A stretch of 31,328 nt of DNA, taken from NCBI GenBank assembly GCA_000934455.1, contig KN883675.1, positions 75,377 to 106,704 on the forward strand, written 5' to 3'. Of the stretch, positions 11,001 to 23,000 are shown in pieces. Positions within the stretch are counted from its first letter, which is position 1. The number at the start of each line of letters is the position of its first letter. The notes below the pieces were generated by a model. It was not told where the DNA came from, made no database searches, and was given only the letters and a program-made list of their open reading frames with translations. This DNA comes from Apostichopus parvimensis. Its lineage: Eukaryota; Echinodermata; Holothuroidea; Aspidochirotida; Stichopodidae. The position numbers and the translations under genes are program-made.

Positions 11001-14000
11001 CGCTGGCTGATATTAGCTACATTCCTTTAAAATGGCACTTCAAAATTAATTTAACGTCTGTATGGTAAGAGAGTTTAAAAGAAGTACAGGCTCAAATTTT
11101 AATTGCTATCCGAGAGTGTTTGGAATATAAATCTGTATGGAATTTATAATCTTGTGACATTGGTTGTTTTCAAAAGTTTTCTTGGCTGTATAGTCCCTTT
11201 AAGCTTGTGTTAGGTACAGCGCCTTTTCAATGTGGTGAGGATTATTCGGCAAAGGTTAATCTAAGAGATCAAATATACTGGCCTTTCTCGAATTATTATG
11301 CACTTGGTTAATACACTGATGATTCTGCAAAAGTAATAAATAAATGCAGGATTCGTTTAGAAAAAAAATTAACCATTTATATATAGCATTCCTTTCACAG
11401 TATATCATGTCAAATAGATGGTTTCTATATATTAAGTATCTAAACTTATGAGAATGTATGTGTACCTGTTCCAGGGTATTGAAACACTGCGAAGCGGCCA
11501 AACCAGAGTCGCTGAGAAATTTTACACACATACAATAGATGTATAGAAAAAAAGAGGGAAAAATGATAAAAAATATATTTTAAAAAACGTGTTGGGAGAA
11601 TAAAACGTGTTGGGAGAATAAAACGTGTTGGGAGAATACAAAGCATCAACAGACCGTCTGTACTGTTGTGTATCGTTGTGAATCATGAGTGCTGAATTTG
11701 TCCATTTCAGAAACAATTACTAGTAGGACATTGCTGGTAATAGCCACCAAGTTTGAGTGAATTGCGGCTAGATTTTCAAATCCTGACTAACCCCGACTCC
11801 TGATCTATGGTTTGAGTTTCCCATGAATTTCCTCCTACTCTACTAGTTGTATGAAACAGGGTATGTGCAACAACCTTTTATAGTCTCATGAGGTTTTTAT
11901 TAATTTCTTTTTGTAAGCAAAAAGTTCTTTGAAAAAAATTCCTTGTCTGATTTTTCAGGTCAAGGAAGGTGAATTGCTGAATATGCAGAAGGACGTGAAC
12001 GAAGCACGATCCCAGATGAGCCTGGCCGAATCGGAGCTGGCCATGCACAAGAAGACGATTGATGATGCATGGAGTAAACTGGAGAAGGCCAAGGCCGATC
12101 TCACATCTGCCACCGAAACATTGGCCGAACGGAAAAGGTGAAATCAGTACACCATCAGCTGGAATCAATTATTTCGGTTATGCATAGCAAACTGCCATAC
12201 TACACAAATGGCCAAGGTGCTGCTAAGCAATGGGAGAGTTTTTGGGGTAGCGGTTTTTATTATTTGTACCATTTTATTTTAACCAAAGCTCACACAACCA
12301 TTGGTAAAATTGGTAGGTACTCGTAATTCTCAAAAAGTGCTCATTTCGCTTAATTAACGTCAGTGCAATTGCAAAGAAAACTGAAGTTGAGTTATAACGG
12401 GGTTCTTTGAATGTCACACCTAAAAATTCCTCGAATGAGCTAAAAATTTGGATCACATTCGTGATGACTTCAATAAGTGTAACGTTTACAGTCAAAGAGA
12501 GGACCGGATGTTTTACCGCAGCTTTTCACTGCTTCTTTGAGAGCAAAATGACAAAGGTTAATGAGCAGACTAAACTGGGTAAATTACGTTTCATATTGAC
12601 AACAAATCTTTGTAAACATATCTTTGAACGTTACACTTTTACTATTTCCTTACACTCAGTTCAATCAAACAGTTGGAGCAACAGATTCCAGTAACAGAGG
12701 CTAAGTTACAGAAGCTGCAGGGACAACACTCTCCTCTCAAGCAGGCCGAGACAGCCTCATCACAAAGTGTACGTACAAATGCTCTGTTAATCAGTTGATA
12801 GTATTCTTACTTAATATGTTGGTCAAAATAAAATAAAATTGTTAGCAAACTGCTTATCCACTAGAGAGCCTGTGTAATAGAATGTGTAATATTAAGTTGG
12901 CCTGACGTTTCGATCCTAGCAGGATCTTCTTCAGAGGCTAAATGACAAGTAACAGTAACAGAAGGGACAAAAACACACACAGAATACAGACAGGTTAATG
13001 AGCATGGTGAACACAAAGAGATACATGAAAGGGGATTAGTAGACAAGGGATGGAGAGAAGAAAGCAACAGGGGAAGAGGAGGGGTAGGAGATAAACAGTG
13101 GAGGGACAAAGGGAGGATTAAAGAAATGGGGTAGGGAATAAACTGGAGAAAGACAAAGACAGAAAGGTGTGGAAACAAAAAGAAGGGGGTGGAAGAGAGC
13201 TGTGAGAAGAGGAGTGACAGGGGGTGGGGGGAGAGAACAATTAATATGTTGGTGACAAATACAACTCTCCTCCTCAGTGGTGCTGTTCAAGTATACTGTC
13301 TCTATGGTTTATTGTCTTAAGTAATTCCAAGAAAATATACTTTCTAAAAAATCTTTTCTAAAAATGGAATATTTTTGAAATTGGACTGGGTCAGTGGTAG
13401 TTCAGCATGTTAACTGTGGTCATTGTACGACAACATCGTAACGAACCGAGCACAGCATTTGTCAATTTGGAACTGTCTGTGAGTAATGCGTAAGCTATCA
13501 ACACTTTATACACCACGCAAAATCAGGCCAAGCCTACTTTGCATGAAAGAATCGGGACAGGGCAGAAGATATCGTCAACAAGTGTTAAAGGGCAATCGCT
13601 AGCTACTTGTCGAAATGTTGGAATCACTTTTCATTTCAGTTGCACTCTTTGGTGACAAAAGTGGAGGAGGCTCGGAATTCCTTGAAATCGGCGACGGACA
13701 GAGGTGCCTTGATCGAGGGACTCATGAAGCAGAAGAAACAGGGCGTTATACCAGGCATATATGGGAGACTGGTAAGTAGTAAATAAAGAAACATGTAACA
13801 CACTGTCACATTTATTGACTTGTCTGTTAGAGAAACTGAGAAGAACAACTCCCCCCCCCCCCCCCCCCCCTCCAGATCTTATCAAGAAATGAGAAATTAT
13901 GTCATCTAACAACTTTTAATGAGCTGTCTCATTAATCTTGTAATCAGGGTGACCTGGGCGCTATCGACGAGAAGTACGACGTCGCAGTCTCCACAGCCTG

Positions 14001-17000
14001 CTCCGCGTTGGATTACATCGTCGTCGACACCATCGAGACGGGAGAGAAATGTGTCAAGTTCCTGCGAGATAATAACATCGGAGTAGCCACGTTTGTTTGC
14101 CTTGATAAGGTACGTCGTCGAATCACCCACTAGTAGATAGCCTCTTGCCTCTATAATTATGATTAATTTTTTCGTATCTTGTCAATACCTCTGGTAGTTG
14201 CGTTTGAGAAGGGAACAGTCTGTAGCGTTGAATTTCCAGTGGAAAGAGAAAAAAAGATCCCTGAATAAAGTGTAGTATAATGGGTCCAAATGGTTGCAGA
14301 TTGCTAATCCAAATGTCAGACCAAATGAAATTATTTTTATCACATTCTTGGTAATTCATTTTCTTGGTAAATCCTTTCAATCATCTCCATGCAAATATTC
14401 TACCTTTGTTTCTATCTCAGATAAACCACTTACAGAAGAAAGCTACCGAGAAAATTCAGATGTGAGTATACCTGAGTATAATTGGGAATATATGCCAATT
14501 TTCAGCGATTTTGGCAATTTTAATATCACTTATTCATTTCTCATAAAAAACTGGAAGAAAGTGTGTTGCATGTACAAAACAGTGCTATATTCAAGTAGAA
14601 TCTGTGTAGTAATTTAACTGCAATGCATAGCATTTGGCAATGTGATACCAAATAAATTCATGCCTGTGATGTATGAAAATTAATTTAGTGTTGGAACCCT
14701 ATTTTCTATTTTGTAAAGTCACTTTGACTGTTAGCATCCACCCAAGATAAAATTTAGGCTTTACTTTGTAATATCCAGTCTAACATTGCACCTGTCCATG
14801 TGTTTGGTGGGAAACTTTAACAGGCATTTATAATAAGGTTTCAAATGTCCGGCTTAATAGAGAGACCACTTCCACACATTTGGCACTGAATTGTCTAGAA
14901 CATCAGACAACCCAATTCAAACTTTATGACGGATATATTCTGTAAAGCTTCTTGCATTCAAACCGTTTTTTTGTTTTCTTGTCGTTTTTTCGTGCAGGCC
15001 CGAAAATGTTCCACGACTGTATGACCTTGTGAGAGTTCAAGACGAGAAGATCCGCATTGCGTTCTACTACGGTCTGGGTAACACGTTAGTGGCCAAGGAC
15101 CTGGATCAAGCTACCCGTATCGCCCTGCAGGGTAACATTAGACGCAGGGTGGTCACCTTACAGGGACAACTGATTGAACAATCCGGTTAGTGTTATCTGT
15201 GGGCATTGATTCTCGCAGGCAGACACTGAAAATATGACAAGAATGAGACATTGATAGAACCTACGAGAGGCATTGCTTATAGAGCAACAATTTGCAAAGA
15301 AGAAGAAGTACTAATTAGAAATAATAATCAGAAATGGAAAAGTCTTGAATTGAGTCATAATTGCAGCTTTATATGAATAATGTTAAAGGTTAACTTGTGA
15401 ATGAGTGCCTCTGCTTTTTGAGCAGATATTGATACTAAGAATCCATAACAATGGAGGTCACTTGCTTGACTATTAAAAGTTTCATCTCAAGCTTTGAAAG
15501 TAAACATTAAAATATTAAAAAAATTTCCAGGTAATTGTCTGTCTGTCTGTCTGTATGTGATTAATAACACCGGAGCTTCATTTTCATACTGAGGAGTTTT
15601 CATACTGGTGTTGAGGATTTGCAATGGATTCATGTTTTAATCAAAGTTTCATGAAATTTCATTTGGTAAACTCCAGGAGGGATGCCTTACAGCTCGATCA
15701 ATTGATCAATTACAATATTTGTTTGTTTGTTTCATACTTGGTCTGTTTAGTAAGTACCGACCATACACAATTGTTGGCTTTAAGCTTATAACATCTGAAG
15801 AAATAAACCAGTTTAAAACTATTCTCTTTGAAATACTTTTTTAAAATATTTTTTCTTCTTCTCTCGTGACCAGGAACGATGAGTGGAGGAGGCACCAGGG
15901 TGGCCAAGGGTCGTATCGGGTGTAAGGTGGTGTCAGAGGTCACCCCACAAGAGCTGGCAAAGATCGAGAGGGAACTGGAGCAGACCCGCTCGTCCGCGAC
16001 CGAGAAACGGGAGAAGCTAAAGCAGCTGGAGGAGGAACTTGAAACACTCGATAAAGACCTGAAGGAGATGAAACTGACTCATAAGAAACAGACGATGGAT
16101 ATCAAGGTACAGAATTTAAACGTTACTATGACGATGATATGTTTTTGCTGAAACACACTCCTGCTGTTTCCTAGACTGCTGCTCTCACCACATATGTTAG
16201 ATACACTTGCACTTCATCCAACTCTCACTCTTGGTACAGGAGTTTCTCTAACACTTCTATTCTCTCCAAATCTAGATGTGTAATTGTGCTGAACAATCTT
16301 ATTTGCCATTTTGACACATGACCATGTGACAATTCCATCAGCTGTGTAAGGTTATGTGTAGCAGAAAGTAAAGACACATCATCATGGAGAGGGTTTTTTT
16401 GGGGGTAGAGGATGTTACAGTTGGATAGCAATCTCTAAAACTGGACAATACAAGATGAATTTAGCATCGGGTTGTAACTTTTTGTCACTCTGATGAAAAC
16501 ATACATGTATAATATCTACACATTATGGAATGCCCCACCATCCAAGAGATTAATTTACAATAGGCTCCTCCTAATGACCAAGTTATTTAAAAAAAAATGG
16601 CCAAATATGGTCAATTTTGTGTCCCAAAACTTAAAGTGAGACAATTCTTTACCATCAGGATTGGTCTAACGTGATAGAGATAACTGTCATGAACAACTTC
16701 ATCGAACAGCTAAGCAAAATCTTATTCCATTTTGGGAAATATCGCAGATCTAATGTTTCTTTCACACACAAGGCTGAAGGCTTGATCAAGTCTAAATATG
16801 ACGTCATCAAGCAACGTGTGCTTCAATTATCATGTACTTTGTTTACTTTCAAATATGGAGGTGGGTTTTGAAAATACTGAATCTAAAATATGTAATCTCT
16901 TAACATGCGATGACATTGGTTTTCAGTTTCAACACCATGCACATTCTGCATGAACAGAGAAATCAAAGAAAGAAAGTAAAAAGGTTCATTAATTTTCAAA

Positions 17001-20000
17001 CTTTCAAGTCTCAGCTCAAACCTGTCCTTTTTGCTAAGTACTTTAATTAGTAGTGAGTTTGCTCTGCTTTCTTTGTAAAGCGCTTTGAGATATTTGTTAG
17101 GTAAAGTGCTATATAAAGTTTATTATTATTATTATCATCATTATTTCTTACTGATACTAATACATCTCCCGGACAGGACTTTTAAACTAGGTAATCTGCT
17201 AAACGGAGCAAGGGTTGTCTTAGCTGTTTGGAGGAATTTTTAATCACAAAGATATCTGTCATATAGACATATATGTCAAGCTAGAGATAAATGTTGGGTT
17301 TGTGTCCCCATTAATAAACCATCTACAAACCTTTGATCTAATTTCAGTGTTCCTGGGGATATAATATGGGTATCAGAAGTACCAGGTGTTTTATGTTTTC
17401 AGTTATCTGTCTTCTCTCCACATTGTGAAAACGTGAGCCACAAAATGCCACTTTATGTTTGGTATTCATTTGATGTTTCTTGACCTGTTTGTTTGTTAAT
17501 TTGTTTAGGCCAAAAGCGAACAAGAAGTTTACTTGAAAGACCAGATAAAAACGCTGGATAAAGAACATCAGACAGCTAAAGCTGGGGTCGATTTGACACA
17601 GTTTGAAAAGGTGGCAGCTAAATACAGGAAAGGTGAGTAAAAGGGACTATAATGACTCTGTTTCTTAGAGTGACTCACTGATACTGTTGTCAGAGATAAC
17701 TAAGTATCTTGTTGGTAATCATCCTTTGTGATTACATGGAATAAATCCAATTTATTTAAGGTGAGTGAAAGGGACTAGAATGACACTGTTTCTAAGAGTG
17801 ACTCACTGATACTGTTGTCAGAGACAACTAAGTATCTTGTTGGTTATCATCCTTTGTGATTACATGAAACAAATCCAGTTTATTTAAGGTGAGTAAAAGG
17901 GACTGTAATGACTCTGTTTCTAAGAGTGACTCACTGATACTGTTGCCAGAGACAACTAAGTATCTTGTTGGTTATCATCCTTTGTGATTACATGAAACAA
18001 ATCCAGTTTATTTAAGGTGAGTAAAAGGGACTGTAATGACTTTCTAAGAGTGACTCACTGATACTGTTGTCAGAGACAACTAAGTATCTTGTTGGTTATC
18101 ATCCTTTGTGATTACATGAAACAAATCCAGTGTATTTAAGGTGAGTAAAAGGGACTGTAATGACTCTGTTTCTAAGAGTGACTCACTGATACTGTTGTCA
18201 GAGACAACTAAGTATCTTGTTGGTAATCATCCTTTGTGATTACATGAAACAAATCCAGTTTATTTAAGGTGAGTAATAGGGGCTATAATGACTCTGTTTC
18301 TAAGAGTGACTCATTGATACTGTTGTCAGAGACAACTAAGTATCTTGTTGGTTGTCATCCTTTGTGATTACATGAAACAAATCCAGTTTATTTAAGGTGA
18401 GTAACAGGGACTATAATGACTCTGTTTCTAAGAGTGACTCACTGATACTGTTGTCAGATACAACTAAGTATCTTGTTGGTAGTCATCCTTTGTGATTACA
18501 TGAAACAAATCCAGTGTATTTACAATAAAAATCATTCACAAAGACTTTGCACTATACAGTGATCAATTCAGTACGGAAGCTTAAAAGTGCCATCAACATA
18601 AGAAAACTTTGCCCCATAAGTTGACATTTTTCAGTAAATTGTTTAGATAACAAGATAACATCTTATAAAAAAACAGAGAAAAGTTGGATTGCTCAGTTGT
18701 TTTAACTGAGCAATTAAACATTTTTTCTGCAAAATGTTTAATTGACAACTTATCATATTATCTTGTTATCTAAACAATTTACTGAAAAATGTTGACTTAT
18801 TGGGGCAAAGTTTTCTTATGTTGATGGCACTTAATGGTTGATTGCGTAAGTCAGCCAACTTTATCATTTGGATAATAATCCAAGTTGTATGAAGGAGTCC
18901 TCATGCCCTGCTCTGCCTGCCAAAGCTTGCTTGTACGCTGATAGTTTTAAACACTAAGTAATTGGTATTAAATACCTTACTGTACTGCTATTTATTGCAG
19001 AGTATGAAAAAATCGCTGAGGTTGCTTCAAAGATTGAAGCCGAGGCCAAACGTCTTCACGAGAAGATCATGGAGATCGGAAACAAAAGGATGAAGTCGCA
19101 GCAAGATAAAATCGACTCCTTGACCAATCAGATTGCAGAGGCATCCAGTGCCATCACCAAGGCAACCGTTGCCATAAGAAATGCTTCCAAGTAAGAGTCC
19201 TGGAAAATTAATTTAAATCTCTCACCAGTTTCACTGTTGGTTTTTGCTCTCACTGTAAGATTGTAACAGATCCAGTTATGCAAAGTACAGGGAGTGAAAT
19301 TTATGGAAAAGATGGTTTCAAGTGGTTAATTGGGCCACTGAAACATCAAAAGTTATTCATTTGTGTTTCTGTGTTAACTCAGGTTAAAAGGGAGATTTGC
19401 ACATGTAGAATGTTTACAGGTGCAGCTCATTTGCATATAAGATTGAGGGCAAACGTCAGGTGGGACACTGACAAACATCAAAAGTAGATAAATGATTAGA
19501 CAATGGAAAGGGCAACAACTGAAGCGCATTGATATTTTTTTTTTTAACCGTACCGTAGAATTTCTGAAATTAAATATTGTGTTAAACTACGTTTGTTTTG
19601 CTTGTGTTTTACCTCAATGTGACGTGTTATGAATATTTGAAGGTTTTTAAAATAACATCCCTCTAGCGGTCTCAACATGTTTGTTTTTTGTTTTTTATAT
19701 TTTTTTCCCTTCTGNNNNNNNNNNNNNNNNNNNNNNNNNNNNNNNNNNNNNNNNNNNNNNNNNNNNNNNNNNNNNNNNNNNNNNNNNNNNNNNNNNNNNN
19801 NNNNNNNNNNNNNNNNNNNNNNNNNNNNNNNNNNNNNNNNNNNNNNNNNNNNNNNNNNNNTATATTTTTATCTATGGTTATGACAGCTAATTGTATAAAC
19901 TTGGGTTAGTCGTAGACGTTCCTCACACAAACAGTTATTCTTGAACATGGTCATGTGACCGATTACTCTATCTACAGAAACATGAAGAGAGCAGAAGATA

Positions 20001-23000
20001 ACATAGCCTCCATGGAGAAAGAAGAGGTTGAGAACAGGGAGGCCATCGTTAAGATAGAAGAAGAATTTAGCAGGCTTGAAGATGAAGCAAGCAAGGTGCT
20101 GAAGGATTACGACACTGCGGAGAAGGAATTAAAAGAGTTAGAGGTAGTCTTGGAAGAAAATAAAGGTAACTAGAAAATAGGTCTGACCTATTTCAAACAT
20201 GATTTATGTTGTTTGTTGCTACGGAAAAACATCAAAACTGCCACAAAAGGACAGAAAATAAATAAAATAAATATAAAACTAAATAAATAAATAAAATGAC
20301 GAAGAGGAAGAGCTTACAGTACAGAGACTTAATTCTGTATTTGTTTTATTCCCCAAAACAAGGAGAAGATAATTTAGGGTTTATAGTAATTGCAGCAACC
20401 GCTGTATAGTTGGATTCGGCTTTTTTAGAAATGTGAAGTTAGTCAATGGATTTTTAATATTGGAAGCTATATTTTAGAAATTGTGTATACAAAATAGCGG
20501 AGCAAATTATGCCTTTTGCATGAATTCCGGCAGATAGTGCATTAAACTAGAAGCAACATGTATCACAACTTCTCAGGACAATCCAAGGACTGAAGGATGA
20601 GAGACAACATTGAGCTCCTCAGACTATGTTACCTTTCTTGAGCATTCACATTTGTTTTGGTAAAAAGTTGAAAGGTTTAACAGGTCTACCGTCTTGCGAA
20701 CGTAATATTGAAGTGGCAAAGGGCATCACAGGCGTTGGCAAGGCATAAAGGGCATTGAGTTTGTTTCGGTGCATGCCTTTTTCCCTGAAAGGACATCAAG
20801 TTCTTAAAAAAACATGTTTTCCTTTTGTAAGTCAGTTGTGACGATCACAAGTAATGCCCACCCAGAAGAGATTTGTTCCAAGGGTACATTGGATAATAGG
20901 CACTGCACACTGTAAAAGATTGTTCAATGCCCAACCTGTTTGACAAGAGTGAGGCTATAAATGTGTAATATATTGTAGATGTCATTCTCCAGGCTGTTAT
21001 GAGGTTCTGTTAGCATGTGTCGTTCAATATATCAGCAGGTTTAATAATTAGGTCAATAAGTAGGATAGCCGTTGAAGTTTAAGTTTGCGATTAATTATTC
21101 AGACTTTTCTTGATTTGTCATAACAAGGGGAGCTGTCGAACATGGACACGAAACAGAACGAGTTGAAGAAGAAACAGCTGGAAATGAACCACGAGCTTGA
21201 GAGATACGTCACCAAAGCCAAGGAGAACCAACAGAAGGTGAAACACTGGAAGAAGGAGGTGAGTTGCTGTAATCAAACAAAATGAAAGGCAGGGGGAGAG
21301 GGGGGGGTGAAGATAAGATGAGAGGGTGGAATAATTGTCCTGGAAATGGATGAGTTTGAGCGATAAATCACGGAGAGAGCCAACAGTAGGTGAACCACTG
21401 GAAGAAGGAGGTGAGTTGCTGTAATAAAATGAAATGTTTAGGCAAAAACAAAATGGAAGGTAGGGGGAGAGGTGGGGGGGGGTGGGTGAAGAATGTAGAT
21501 AGAGATGAAGGTCAAAAATTGTCCTGGAAATGAATGAGTTTGAGCGATAAATCAAAGGAGAGAGCCAACAGTCGGTGAAACACTGGAAGTAGGATGTGAG
21601 CTGCTGTAATAAAATGCAATGTTAAGGCAAAAACAAAATGGAAGGCAGGGGAGAGAAGGGGGGGGGTGAAGATAGAGATGAAGGTGGCATAATTGTCCTG
21701 TTAATGGATGAGTTTGAGCGATAAGTCAGAGAGAGATTTTACAGAAGGTGAAACATTAGAACGTGACGATTGACTTCAATATCGATGAACACCTGTCAAT
21801 GGATGCATCATAGAATGGATGCGTCATAGAAGCAACGTTGTTGTCAACGAGTACTATTACTGTGACCTGATAGACTGGACAAATCCAACATTGCCATTGA
21901 TGGTGCTTTTACGGGAGTGGGGACGTGAGAAAGAATAGGGAATGTGGGGAGGGGGACCGATGATTACCATCTACTCTTATGGAATATTTTAGTTCCGATG
22001 TGTCCAGATTTATTATTTTACTTCTTAAGATTTGGTTTGAAATTTATCTGGGGACCCCCCTCCCTCCCTCCCTCCCTTTTTTAGGGCATTTTTCATTGTT
22101 ATTTTGAAATCAGACCTTACAATTCCTGGACTGAATTCAGAATAAATTCGAAGAGCTTTCCCCCCAAATTTCTCTACCACTGTCAAGATGGAAATTCTTA
22201 GAAAGGTTGCAAGAAAGGTAGTGATTATGATAAATTGCCTATATTATGCACATTTTTTACATCAAGACCAATAATAACTGTAGTATAATCCTTAAATGAA
22301 TAAAAAAAGTTGAACAATAAAGTGGTGTATGAAAGCATGAATAACATGTGTTCTATGGATAATTGACGATAGTCTTGTCAAAGGAGTTCTTGTTATTGGA
22401 ATGTAAGGGTTCTGAGATGTAGTAGCTATTTAATTCAGCAAGCTGAGACATTGGCAATAGTCTTGGCAAAGGAGTTCTTGTTATAGGAATGTAGGTATTC
22501 TTGGAAGTACTAGCTAGTAGCTATTTAATGGAGCAAGCTGAACATGTATTTCTTCTTTACCCTTTCTTTATGTTTTTTCTATTTGCAGTTTGACAAATTG
22601 GAGCTCCACATCATCGATCGTGAAAACCCAGAAAAGTTGACGGTTTATCCAGAGGAAGAACTCTTGTCCATAAACGGAGAGAAGATCTCCTACGAGGTGA
22701 CTGTCAGCGAAGAACAGCTTGGGAAGATGTCACCAAACCTAGCGGCGATCCAACAATTTAAAAAGAAGGTAAAAGTCAATGCTCAGTGGTCCATTGTAAT
22801 GTCGTCTTATGAACGACGCAGACCTTATATCTCACTTTGTTAATTAACACTGAAAGTTGAAATCAAGAACTTGACCATTTCTACCAATATGTGGTATTTG
22901 TTCATCAAAATTGTCATCGGCCAAGCAGAAGGGGAACAAAATAATAGGAAAAGAAGAAAAACCAAGACATGATAAATTGTTCAGATAATATATCTATTCT

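Noticed and set aside
12861..13290. Pro/Leu/Ser-rich minus-strand frames
   Set aside because: Complement of a purine-rich low-complexity tract in intron 10.
19677..19909. Open frames across the N run
   Set aside because: Artefact of translating unknown bases.
21118..21555. 145-codon minus-strand frame
   Set aside because: Antisense of exon 19 and its decayed tandem copies; low-complexity composition explains the openness.
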